23,707 nt of DNA, taken from NCBI GenBank assembly GCA_034211115.1, contig JAXHTH010000074.1:1-23707 (forward strand), given 5' to 3'. Within the stretch, counting starts at the first letter, position 1; the number at the start of each line of letters is the position of its first letter. The DNA comes from JAXHTH01 sp034211115 (GTDB lineage Bacteria; Planctomycetota; Phycisphaerae; Phycisphaerales; SM1A02). The notes beneath the pieces were generated by a model. The model saw only the letters and a program-made list of their open reading frames with translations. It did not search any database and had not been told where the DNA came from. Of this stretch, positions 6,876 through 14,289 are shown piece after piece. The position numbers and the translations under genes were made by a program.

Positions 6876-7883
6876 ATGCGAAAGAGCGGGCAACAGGCGG
6901 CGCTGCTCAGCGATCAGATCACGGTAACCGATCATCTGCCCCCGGCCGGCGACGGCGCGCTCATCCGGAGTCTTCTGGAGGGGCTTGCCACGCCGCCGCG
7001 ACACATCCCCTGCAGGTTCCTTTATGACGCGACCGGTTCGCAGCTTTTCGAACGGATCACCGCCCTCACGGAGTACTATCTCACGCGTTTCGAGAAAGCG
7101 CTGCTGCGCCGGCAGGCCGCGCGGCTCGCCGCGGACCTGAAGGAGCTGGACATCGTCGAACTGGGCAGCGGGGATCGCTCGAAGATCTCGATCCTGCTCG
7201 ATGCGGTCGATCCCCCTGTCATCGATTCCCTGCGCTACGTTCCCGTCGATGTCAGCCGCGAAGCGATCGAGCAATCCGCCACGGCCCTGGCGGAGGATCA
7301 CCCGGGGCTGACCATCCACGGAATCGTCGCGGACTTCCTGACGCAACTGCATCTGATTCCCGAGCGCGACCGGCGTCTGTTCTGCTTCTTCGGCAGCACG
7401 ATCGGGAACCTCGCCGCCGCGGAGCGGAGCGCGCTGTTCGAGACCTTCCGGCGGCTCATGCGAGCCGGCGACACGCTCCTGCTCGGGCTGGACCTCGTCA
7501 AGCGTCGGGACATTTTCGAGCGGGCCTACAACGACAGCCGCGGGATCACCGCCGCCTTCAACCTCAACATTCTGAACGCGGTCAACACGATCGCCGGGAC
7601 CGATTTCGATCCGTCCGACTTCGAGCACGTCGCCTTCTACAACGATGCCGATCGCCGTGTCGAGATGCACCTGGAGGCGCAGGCCGACGTCCGGGTGGCC
7701 TCTCCCCATCTGTCATCGCCCATCACCATCAGCCGCGGCGAGCGGATCCACACGGAGAACTCACACAAGTTCACGAAGCGGCAGATCATTCAGGAAGCGG
7801 AGGCGGCGGGCCTGATCGTCGACCCGCTGTTCACCGACCCGCGCGCGTGGTTCGGCCTCGCCAGGATCAGGCCGGACGCATGA
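6876..7883 (+). CDS. egtD: L-histidine N-alpha-methyltransferase (EgtD/EanA)
   Basis: This 335-residue protein makes hercynine (N-alpha-trimethylhistidine) from histidine and three SAM. It shows the family start RFLYDATGSQLFE (47-59), the SAM-binding motif VELGSGDRSK (94-103) and GSTIGN (173-178). The residues I recall as binding histidine in the mycobacterial EgtD (Asn166, Tyr206, Met252, Glu282, Ser284) all have counterparts at a constant offset of 12: Asn178, Tyr218, Met264, Glu294, Ser296. That is strong evidence for true EgtD specificity. GAGGTGGAG precedes the ATG at 6876. The stop overlaps the next gene's start as ATGA, so translation of the two is likely coupled. With EanB upstream the gene can also be called eanA. 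No EgtB or EgtC (the oxygen-dependent route) is present in the window. Confidence 0.93.
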   Translation: MRKSGQQAALLSDQITVTDHLPPAGDGALIRSLLEGLATPPRHIPCRFLYDATGSQLFERITALTEYYLTRFEKALLRRQAARLAADLKELDIVELGSGDRSKISILLDAVDPPVIDSLRYVPVDVSREAIEQSATALAEDHPGLTIHGIVADFLTQLHLIPERDRRLFCFFGSTIGNLAAAERSALFETFRRLMRAGDTLLLGLDLVKRRDIFERAYNDSRGITAAFNLNILNAVNTIAGTDFDPSDFEHVAFYNDADRRVEMHLEAQADVRVASPHLSSPITISRGERIHTENSHKFTKRQIIQEAEAAGLIVDPLFTDPRAWFGLARIRPDA

Positions 7884-9109
7884 TCACCGACACCATCGAC
7901 ATCCCGGCGATCCGGGCGGACTTCCCGATCCTCGCCCGCGAAGTGCGCGGCAGACCGCTGGTGTATCTCGATAACGCCGCGACCACGCACAAGCCGCTTT
8001 CGGTGCTGGAGGAAGTGCTCGCGTTCTATCGCGATCTGAACAGCAACGTGCATCGCGGGGCCCACTCCCTCAGCGAACAGGCCAGCGATCGTTACGAGGC
8101 GGCCCGCGAGACCGTGAGACGCTTCATCGGCGCGGCGGATGCCTGTGAGGTGGTCTTCACCCACGGCACGACGGATGCGATCAACCTCCTCGCGGCCAGC
8201 CTCGGCGAGCAGCATGTGGGGGCCGGAGATGAGATCGTGGTGACGGAAATGGAGCACCACTCCAATCTCGTTCCGTGGCAGAAGCTCTGCGCGCGAATCG
8301 GCGCGACGCTGAAGATCGTGCCGTTCGATGAGGACGGATCGCTGCGAACAGAGATGCTGGAATCGCGGCTGACGGAGCGCACGCGCCTCTTCGCCCTCAC
8401 GCATGTCTCCAACGTGCTGGGCACGGTCAATCCCGTGAAGGAGCTTGTGCGCCTGGCGCACGCGCGCGACATCCCCGTGCTCGTCGATGCGGCGCAGTCC
8501 GTGCCGCGCTTCCCCGTCGACGTCGGCGACCTTGGCTGCGACTTCCTTGTCGTTTCCGGCCACAAGATGTACGCGGAGACGGGCATCGGCGTGCTGTACG
8601 GCCGGGCGGAATGGCTGCGGCGCCTCCCGGCCGGCCGGTACGGAGGCGGCATGGTGGCAACCGTCGACTGGGAGCGGACCACCGAGGCCGACCTCCCGTT
8701 CAAGTTCGAGGCCGGGACCCCCAATGTGGCCGCGGCCGTGAGCCTCGATGCCGCCATCCGGTACCTGAACGCCATCGGAATGGAAGCCGTCGCCGAGCAC
8801 GAGCGTCAACTGATGCGATACGCGATGCGGCGGTTAACGGAACTCGACGGCGTTCGCGTGTACGGCGAGACGGCCGGCAAGTGCGGCGCCCTGTCATTCA
8901 ATCTCGACGGGGCCGGCGCCTACGATGTCGCCCTCATCCTGGACACCCTGGGCATCGCCGTGCGTTCGGGCACCCACTGCGCCCAGCCGATCATGCGGCA
9001 CTACGGCGTGAACACCGCCGTCCGGGCGAGCTTCGCCCTGTACAACACGACCGAAGAGATCGATGCGCTCATCGACGGCGTAAAGAGAGCGCGGGCGATG
9101 CTTCGATGA
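7880..9109 (+). CDS. sufS: Cysteine desulfurase, SufS/CsdA type (group II)
   Basis: A 409-residue PLP enzyme that takes sulfur from cysteine, leaving alanine and an enzyme persulfide. It has YLDNAATTHKP (29-39), the PLP-stacking His in EMEHHSN (123-129), the Schiff-base lysine Lys229 in SGHKM, and the catalytic cysteine Cys367 in RSGTHCAQP, the short-loop arrangement of group II desulfurases that work with SufE. MYAETGIGVLYG replaces the more common YGPTGIG, a small deviation. The start at 7880 overlaps the methyltransferase stop by 4 bases (ATGA); a GTG at 7847 inside the previous gene is unlikely. No sufB, sufC, sufD or sufU is nearby, so a role in ergothioneine sulfur supply is more likely than iron-sulfur assembly; this is inference from context. 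Confidence 0.92.
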   Translation: MITDTIDIPAIRADFPILAREVRGRPLVYLDNAATTHKPLSVLEEVLAFYRDLNSNVHRGAHSLSEQASDRYEAARETVRRFIGAADACEVVFTHGTTDAINLLAASLGEQHVGAGDEIVVTEMEHHSNLVPWQKLCARIGATLKIVPFDEDGSLRTEMLESRLTERTRLFALTHVSNVLGTVNPVKELVRLAHARDIPVLVDAAQSVPRFPVDVGDLGCDFLVVSGHKMYAETGIGVLYGRAEWLRRLPAGRYGGGMVATVDWERTTEADLPFKFEAGTPNVAAAVSLDAAIRYLNAIGMEAVAEHERQLMRYAMRRLTELDGVRVYGETAGKCGALSFNLDGAGAYDVALILDTLGIAVRSGTHCAQPIMRHYGVNTAVRASFALYNTTEEIDALIDGVKRARAMLR

Positions 9110-9146
9110 ATGATGACGACCTTCATTGCATACGCGAACCGGCACC

Positions 9147-9566
9147 ATGTCGACCGCCATCGACGAGACACAAGCACGCATCATCGAGGAGTTCTCCGCG
9201 CTGGACGACTCGCTGGACCGGTATGAGCGCCTCATTGATCTCGGCCGCAGGCACGATCCGCCGGACGAGCAACTGCGCAGCGCGGAACACGCGATCCCCG
9301 GCTGTCAGTCGCAGGTGTGGATCCGGGCCGAAGTGCGCGACGGCAGGCTGCATCTCCATGCCGACAGCGACTCCCTGATCATCCGGGGCGTTCTCGCGCT
9401 GCTGCTGCGCGTCCTCGACGGCCGTCGACCGGCCGAAGTCGCGGCGGCGGACCTGCATTTCCTCGAGGAAGTCGGGCTGACCACGCATCTGTCACCGAGC
9501 CGCGCCAACGGTGTGGCCACCATCGTCCGGCACCTGCAGCGAAGCGCGGCCGAGCTCGGCGAGTAA
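9147..9566 (+). CDS. sufE: SufE-type sulfur acceptor
   Basis: From the ATG at 9147 this is a 139-residue SufE, the usual length. The persulfide-accepting cysteine is Cys53 in IPGCQSQVW, equivalent to Cys51 of E. coli SufE by family recall. The C-terminal helices HFLEEVGLTTHLSPSRANG (about 104-122) are the typical second signature. SufE stimulates group II desulfurases and carries their persulfide to an acceptor. The gene follows sufS with a 37-base gap; a TTG at 9126 would lengthen it by 7 residues but is a poor choice. As the last gene of the operon it may pass sulfur to the third rhodanese domain of the EanB-like protein, which is inference. Confidence 0.92.
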   Translation: MSTAIDETQARIIEEFSALDDSLDRYERLIDLGRRHDPPDEQLRSAEHAIPGCQSQVWIRAEVRDGRLHLHADSDSLIIRGVLALLLRVLDGRRPAEVAAADLHFLEEVGLTTHLSPSRANGVATIVRHLQRSAAELGE

Positions 9567-9597
9567 TAACGCGGCCGTGCCGGGCCGGTCGTTCTCG

Positions 9598-9611
9598 GCG
9601 CCAATCGGCGC
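9598..9611 (+). terminator. Weak hairpin after sufE
   Basis: GCGCC (9598-9602) and GGCGC (9607-9611) form a 5-bp stem around AATC, about 30 bases after the sufE stop. There is no T-run. It is the only obvious structure where the operon's transcript should end, so it is offered at low confidence. Confidence 0.25.
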
Positions 9612-9663
9612 GGTGAACCTCCCGATCGCTTCCCACGCGCTGTTCTGTTCCATCGAGTTCAGA

Positions 9664-9828
9664 GGCCTGATCGATCTTCAGACTGCGCTACCCCTTCCGC
9701 CAGCGGGAGTATGTCTGGTTGGTGATCCCGATCTGCACGCAGACCTGGCTGACCGTTCTTCTCCCGGCCCGCCCAACGTCCGCCTCCCGCGGCTTGTGAC
9801 CGACTTGCTCGGCCGTGAACCGCTTCCA
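9664..9828 (-). pseudogene. IS3-family transposase OrfA fragment
   Basis: Read on the minus strand from 9828, the sequence begins WKRFTAEQVGHKPREADV, continues QIGITNQTYSRWRKG, and is then interrupted by a TAG at 9688-9690. The same frame carries on past the stop as SLKIDQA. This matches the helix-turn-helix N-terminal part of IS3-family OrfA (KRFTAEQ..KLREA...IG.T.QTYYRWRKEYGGLKIDQA). The stop codon sits where the family has Tyr. No OrfB (DDE integrase) or terminal inverted repeats are visible on either side, so this is a short decayed fragment. It fills most of the 309-base gap between sufE and the convergent phosphatase gene. Confidence 0.75.
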
Positions 9829-9875
9829 TGTCGTCGATGCGATGTGAACTGCATCCCCGGCCCGTCGCCCGGAGT

Positions 9876-12620
9876 TCACCGCTCTCGGACTGGACCGGTT
9901 CCAGAGGGGCAGGTCACTTCGGCCGGGTACTGCGTGGGGTTTGGCCGGACGGTGTGGATCACCCGGGCCTGGACCTGCTCTCCCGATCGCGCGACCATCA
10001 GCAGCGCGGTATGGGGCGCGACATCGGGCAAGCCGGTCAGCGGGAGTGATCCGTCCGCGAGGCTGCGCGTTCCACGAAGGGGACGCCCGTCAGTGCGCAT
10101 CAGGTGGACGTCGGCATTGGGGAGCGTCCGGATCGCCGGTACTCTGCTCATCGGTGGCCGGCCGGTGGCGCTGGCCGGAAGATCCAGAACCCCGCCGCCG
10201 CGCGGCCCCGCGCCGGGGGGATCTTCGATGTGCCGAATCCGGGTGCGGATGTGAGGATCCGACCCCCGCGAATCGAACTCCTGTTCGAGGAAGTTCCAGA
10301 TCTGCGGCTTGTCTCTGCTCCGCGGTTGCAGCGCCGGGTTGCCGTAACGATCGTGGTAGAGGGCAAGAACATCGACATCCCGGCCGTCCACATCGCGCAT
10401 GCGCGGGCCGAATCCGCGGATGAGGCCGCGCGAACCGGTGCGCCCGATGGGGCCGCACGAGCACTCGATGACGCGCTGCGCCCTGTTCCGGACAATGGAG
10501 GCCAGGTGAATGTCACCATACACGGAGATGATGCCGGAACGGGATCCCAGCAGGTTGAGCACGCGATCCGCGCCGGCCGTGACCCAGCCGGCGTAGTCGG
10601 CCGCGATGCGACACTCATCGGCGAACCTGTAGCCGCTCGCCCGATCGATCATGCCGCCCGTGAAGATGGGATGAAGGCAGTTGATGCCGGTGACGCAGAT
10701 CAGCGGCGCCGTATCGGTCCGGATCTTCTCGCTGAGCCAGGCGAATTGCTCTTCGCCCAGCAGGGTGCGGGTCGGGTTCCGGCGGTCGTAGAGTGCCCGG
10801 CGTCCGGTCCACCCGGTTCTGACCCAGAGGTTCGTATCCTGCGAGCCCCGCCACAGGCGCGATTCGACCACGTAGATCGAGAAGTCGCCGTCGGGCAGCT
10901 TCCAGTGTCGCCAGTTGCGGGGATTCGCCGCACCGGTGCGCTCCTCCGTTCCGGTGACCAGGTGCTGGTTGATGTTGAAGTTCCGCCGCATGTAGGCGGA
11001 ATCCTGTCCGAGATCATCGCGCTGCCGAACGAGGATCTGCTCCGGCCCCTTGATGTCATCCATGCCGTAATCGTGGTCGCCGGGATTGAGGACATTCCAA
11101 TGCCGCATCATCATCCAGCGCGCCGTCGGCTCTGCGATCGTCAGGGTGATGATCCTGTACGCATCGTCTGTGCTCGGCGGAGGAAAGAGCAGCTCCAGGT
11201 ACCAGACATCGTCATCCCAGTTGATGATCTGGAAGTCGTAGGCCTCGAAATGCCGGTAGGCGTCGCGGCACGGCTGTCCGTGGATCCAGTGCGCCTGATA
11301 GGTGCCGGTCCGCGGCAGGTCCGGCCGGCCTCCGTGGATCGCGTGCCCGCCGAGGGTACACATCCGATAGGGAGCGGCGAGGCGAGGCAGGCGCCCCACG
11401 TACCGCTTGCGGCCCAGGAAGCCCGGACGCGGATCTTCCGTGACATTGCGCCCGTCCTTCCAGACCGTGAAGTAAAGCGTCTTCTCGGCCGGGCTGCACG
11501 GCAACCGGACGTCGACGCTCGCCGTGTACCGGCGAAAGTCGTTATCGACGATTCCCGCCGTCCCGGCGACGGGAACCTCGATCCACCCCCCGGCCGGCTG
11601 TTCACGGTCCGCGACCCGAATGCTCACCTCTTCTCCCGGGTTGCGGAAGAGGGCGATCATCCTGCACCTCCAGCGCCCATCCGCGTCGCAGCGCAGGGTG
11701 TCACCGAGCGGGTAGCACGTGTGCAGCTCGTTGAGCGCAACCCGAGCCGGTCGGTTCGCGCGGGGCTCGAGGCGAACGCGATTGATCTCGACATCAAGTT
11801 GACCGCGCGCCGCCAGGCCGAACCGGCCGTCGGTCAGGCGCGCGCGGTTCACGTTCGCCCGCCGCACCACGTACTCCCGGTCGCCCAGCACGAGGCGCGC
11901 CGTGACCGCAGCCTCCTGGTCACCCTCCCCATGCACGCGGACTTCAATGTGCGCGCGCTGACCGGGTTCCACAGCCCTCGCGCGGCACACCCCGTTCTCC
12001 CACGCTGGCGGCGATCCGCGCTGCGCGTGATCGAACACGCCAAAGCGCCCATCGTCGTAGAGGAGCGCCATCCAGGACCCGTCGCCGGGTTTCGCGGTCC
12101 AGTCACGGCTCTCGTAGAGTGATTCGCCGCCGAAGCAGACGCCGAAACAGGCATACCCCGGTTCCTGGTTCCGCCACGGTCGGTCCTGAACATACTGGGG
12201 CAGCGCGCGGATCGTCGCATCGACGATGATGGTGTAATCCCCGGTCAGCCACCAGTCGCGCCGCCAGATCATACCGAACGGCAGCGTCGGATCACGCTCG
12301 GCCGCCACCGGGTCGATCGCCTTCCCGCCCTGCGACCAGTGCCAGGGAAACGAAGTCGTCGGGTTGTGATCGCCGACGTGGTTCAGCCGTCGTCGCAGCG
12401 CGCCGTTCCGAATCTCCCAGTACCCCGGGTTGAGCGACTCCCAACCATCGCCGTGGTACTTCATGTCCGGGCGCCGGAAGTCGTCGACGATGACGATCTC
12501 ATTCTCCATGGCTCGGGGCGCCGACGCCAATTGAGGCGCGGCAGATCCGGAGGCGAGCAGAACCAGGGATACGAGCGGCAACAGGTATCGGGACCGGTCG
12601 GAACTTCTTCGCAGTTTCAT
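9876..12620 (-). CDS. Exported PhoD-like metallophosphatase with long N-terminal domain
   Basis: 914 residues with an N-terminal signal peptide (basic start, hydrophobic run about 13-26, alanine-rich cleavage region). Residues about 45-290 resemble a concanavalin-like jelly-roll sugar-binding or DUF1080-type domain (DDFRRPD; FGLAARGQLDVEINRVRLE). The second half has the PhoD alkaline phosphatase D layout: NWDDDVWYLE (467-476) in place of the GD-x-(I/V)-Y metal site, GDHDYGMDD (514-522), LLGEEQFAWLSE, and YGDIHLAS (701-708) near the end of the domain. By family it would be a calcium/iron phosphodiesterase or phosphomonoesterase outside the cytoplasm. Its substrate is unknown and some metal ligands differ from textbook PhoD, so activity is not certain. 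It starts 15 bases after the sulfatase stop with no clear ribosome site, suggesting co-transcription. Confidence 0.75.
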   Translation of the reverse strand: MKLRRSSDRSRYLLPLVSLVLLASGSAAPQLASAPRAMENEIVIVDDFRRPDMKYHGDGWESLNPGYWEIRNGALRRRLNHVGDHNPTTSFPWHWSQGGKAIDPVAAERDPTLPFGMIWRRDWWLTGDYTIIVDATIRALPQYVQDRPWRNQEPGYACFGVCFGGESLYESRDWTAKPGDGSWMALLYDDGRFGVFDHAQRGSPPAWENGVCRARAVEPGQRAHIEVRVHGEGDQEAAVTARLVLGDREYVVRRANVNRARLTDGRFGLAARGQLDVEINRVRLEPRANRPARVALNELHTCYPLGDTLRCDADGRWRCRMIALFRNPGEEVSIRVADREQPAGGWIEVPVAGTAGIVDNDFRRYTASVDVRLPCSPAEKTLYFTVWKDGRNVTEDPRPGFLGRKRYVGRLPRLAAPYRMCTLGGHAIHGGRPDLPRTGTYQAHWIHGQPCRDAYRHFEAYDFQIINWDDDVWYLELLFPPPSTDDAYRIITLTIAEPTARWMMMRHWNVLNPGDHDYGMDDIKGPEQILVRQRDDLGQDSAYMRRNFNINQHLVTGTEERTGAANPRNWRHWKLPDGDFSIYVVESRLWRGSQDTNLWVRTGWTGRRALYDRRNPTRTLLGEEQFAWLSEKIRTDTAPLICVTGINCLHPIFTGGMIDRASGYRFADECRIAADYAGWVTAGADRVLNLLGSRSGIISVYGDIHLASIVRNRAQRVIECSCGPIGRTGSRGLIRGFGPRMRDVDGRDVDVLALYHDRYGNPALQPRSRDKPQIWNFLEQEFDSRGSDPHIRTRIRHIEDPPGAGPRGGGVLDLPASATGRPPMSRVPAIRTLPNADVHLMRTDGRPLRGTRSLADGSLPLTGLPDVAPHTALLMVARSGEQVQARVIHTVRPNPTQYPAEVTCPSGTGPVRER

Positions 12621-12635
12621 GATTGATGCCCGTGA

Positions 12636-14168
12636 TCATTCCGGCCGCGGCGTGCTGCGACCGGCGGTTCTGTACCGTTTCAGCAGTTCCCTCAACCGTT
12701 CCACGACGTCGCGGCGCTCCGACCAGAGGTTGCGCGATTCGCCCGGGTCGGCGCGGAGGTCATAAAGCTGGCCCCGAGGCTCGCCCTCTTCCGGCGTGAT
12801 CCGTCGGGGCTCCGTGAAACCGCCCGAGCCGCGGCCGAGGATGAGCTTCCATCTGCCTTGTCGAATCGCGAACACGCCGTGCAGCGAGTGGTGCACGAGG
12901 GCCTCGTGAATCGGCGCGACGTGCTCGCCCAGAAGATGCGGCAGGAAGCTGGCGCTGTCCTCGCCCACGTCGTCCGGCAGCTTCGCTCCCACGATTGACG
13001 CGGTCGTGGCGAGGAGATCGGTCAGACAGATGAGATCGTCGCACACGGCGCCGGGCCGCGTGCGACCGGGCCAGCGAACGAGGAAGGGGACACGGTGCCC
13101 GCCCTCCCAGATGTCCGCCTTCTGCCCCCGGAAGCGGTGGTTGGCCCGGTGGTCGTAGCGCTGGATCTGTCCGGCCGGCCAGTGCGAGCCGTTGTCCGAG
13201 GTCAGTATGACGAGCGTTTCCTGCGCGAGACCGCACCGCTCCAGCGCGTCGAGAATCTGCCCGACCGCCCAGTCGGTTTCGTGGACGAAGTCGCCGTAGG
13301 TTCCCGCCCCGCTCCTGCCGCGGAACGCTTCGTTGGGGACCCACGGCGTGTGGGGCGAGGTAAAGGAAACGTAGAGGAAGAACGGCCCGCCTTCCGCGGC
13401 GCGTTTTTCGAGGTAGGTAACCGGTTTCTTCACAATGGTGGGCAGGACTTCGCGGAAGCTGAAGCCGGGGGCGCGCAGGCCCGCGCGCCGGAAACCGTCG
13501 CCGCCTGACCAGACGCGCGCCGAGCCCGGATCCTCGATCGTGGGCGCTTCCACCGTGCGGTGGTTCTCGACCCAGCAGTACGGCGGCATATCCAGCGACG
13601 CCGGGATGATGCAACTGTACTCAAAACCCGCGTCGCGGGGACCCGCGGAGACCGGACGGCTGAAATCGACATGGTCGTGCCGGTCGGCCGTGACGGATTC
13701 CCCGTCGGCGCCCGCCCAGTCCAGGCCGAGGTGCCACTTGCCGACACATCCGGTGTGGTATCCGTGTCTGCCGAGCAGCGAGGCGACGGTTTCTCGCGAC
13801 GGTTCGATCAGCGAGCGGGCATAGCCGTTCCACAGCACGCCGCGCTTCAGGCGCGTCCGCCAGCAGTAGCGACCCGTGAGGATCCCGTAGCGGGTCGGCG
13901 TGCAGACGGCGGAAGGGGAATGGGCGTCCGTGAAGCGGAGACCGTCGTCCGCGAGGCGATCCATGTTCGGGGTGGAGATCTTCGAATCAGGATTCAGGCA
14001 GCCGAGATCGCCGTATCCGAGGTCATCGGCGAGGATGAAGACAATGTTGGGTCGCTCGTCTTTCCGATTCTCGGGCGTGGCCGCGGCGAGCCCGGAGGCC
14101 AGCGCCCAGACGGCGGCGATGCCGGCTAGGCGGGGCAGACGGCGGCGGGCATGAGATAACGCGCACAT
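12636..14168 (-). CDS. Exported sulfatase (formylglycine type)
   Basis: The ATG at 14168 has AGGAGAG 8 bases upstream and gives a 510-residue protein with a signal peptide (hydrophobic segment about 14-30). A longer open frame back to 14312 lacks both and is rejected. Motifs: ADDLGYGDLG (47-56) with the first calcium-binding aspartates, CTPTR (Cys89-Arg93) as the formylglycine modification site, GKWHLG after residue 150, and LTSDNG followed by a KADIWEGG segment. It hydrolyses sulfate esters, probably on polysaccharides, after Cys89 is converted by a formylglycine-generating enzyme. The substrate cannot be told from sequence. An FGE-like domain is encoded in the same cluster but lacks the catalytic cysteines (see 16098-20108), so maturation probably needs an enzyme encoded elsewhere. 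Confidence 0.9.
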   Translation of the reverse strand: MCALSHARRRLPRLAGIAAVWALASGLAAATPENRKDERPNIVFILADDLGYGDLGCLNPDSKISTPNMDRLADDGLRFTDAHSPSAVCTPTRYGILTGRYCWRTRLKRGVLWNGYARSLIEPSRETVASLLGRHGYHTGCVGKWHLGLDWAGADGESVTADRHDHVDFSRPVSAGPRDAGFEYSCIIPASLDMPPYCWVENHRTVEAPTIEDPGSARVWSGGDGFRRAGLRAPGFSFREVLPTIVKKPVTYLEKRAAEGGPFFLYVSFTSPHTPWVPNEAFRGRSGAGTYGDFVHETDWAVGQILDALERCGLAQETLVILTSDNGSHWPAGQIQRYDHRANHRFRGQKADIWEGGHRVPFLVRWPGRTRPGAVCDDLICLTDLLATTASIVGAKLPDDVGEDSASFLPHLLGEHVAPIHEALVHHSLHGVFAIRQGRWKLILGRGSGGFTEPRRITPEEGEPRGQLYDLRADPGESRNLWSERRDVVERLRELLKRYRTAGRSTPRPE

Positions 14169-14226
14169 GGCCGTTCTCTCCTGTGATGCGCTTCCGGGGA
14201 TTCGTGGTGGTTCTCCCGATCCCACG

Positions 14227-14256
14227 GCGTTCTGCAACAGCACGCAGGCAGAACGC
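14227..14256 (-). repeat. 9-bp perfect stem hairpin between cytochrome and sulfatase genes
   Basis: GCGTTCTGC (14227-14235) and GCAGAACGC (14248-14256) are perfect inverted repeats around a 12-base loop. They sit in the 121-base gap between the diheme gene and the sulfatase gene, the largest gap in the minus-strand cluster. No T-run follows, so it may be an mRNA stability or processing hairpin, a partial attenuator, or an operator. Confidence 0.45.
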
Positions 14257-14289
14257 TTCGATCTCTGCCCTTGCCTCTCGACACATGGG

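Noticed and set aside
10104..12122. 672-codon plus-strand frame opposite the PhoD-like gene
   Set aside because: Low-complexity, Arg/Asp/Val-rich translation with no family; the minus strand has a signal peptide and PhoD motifs.
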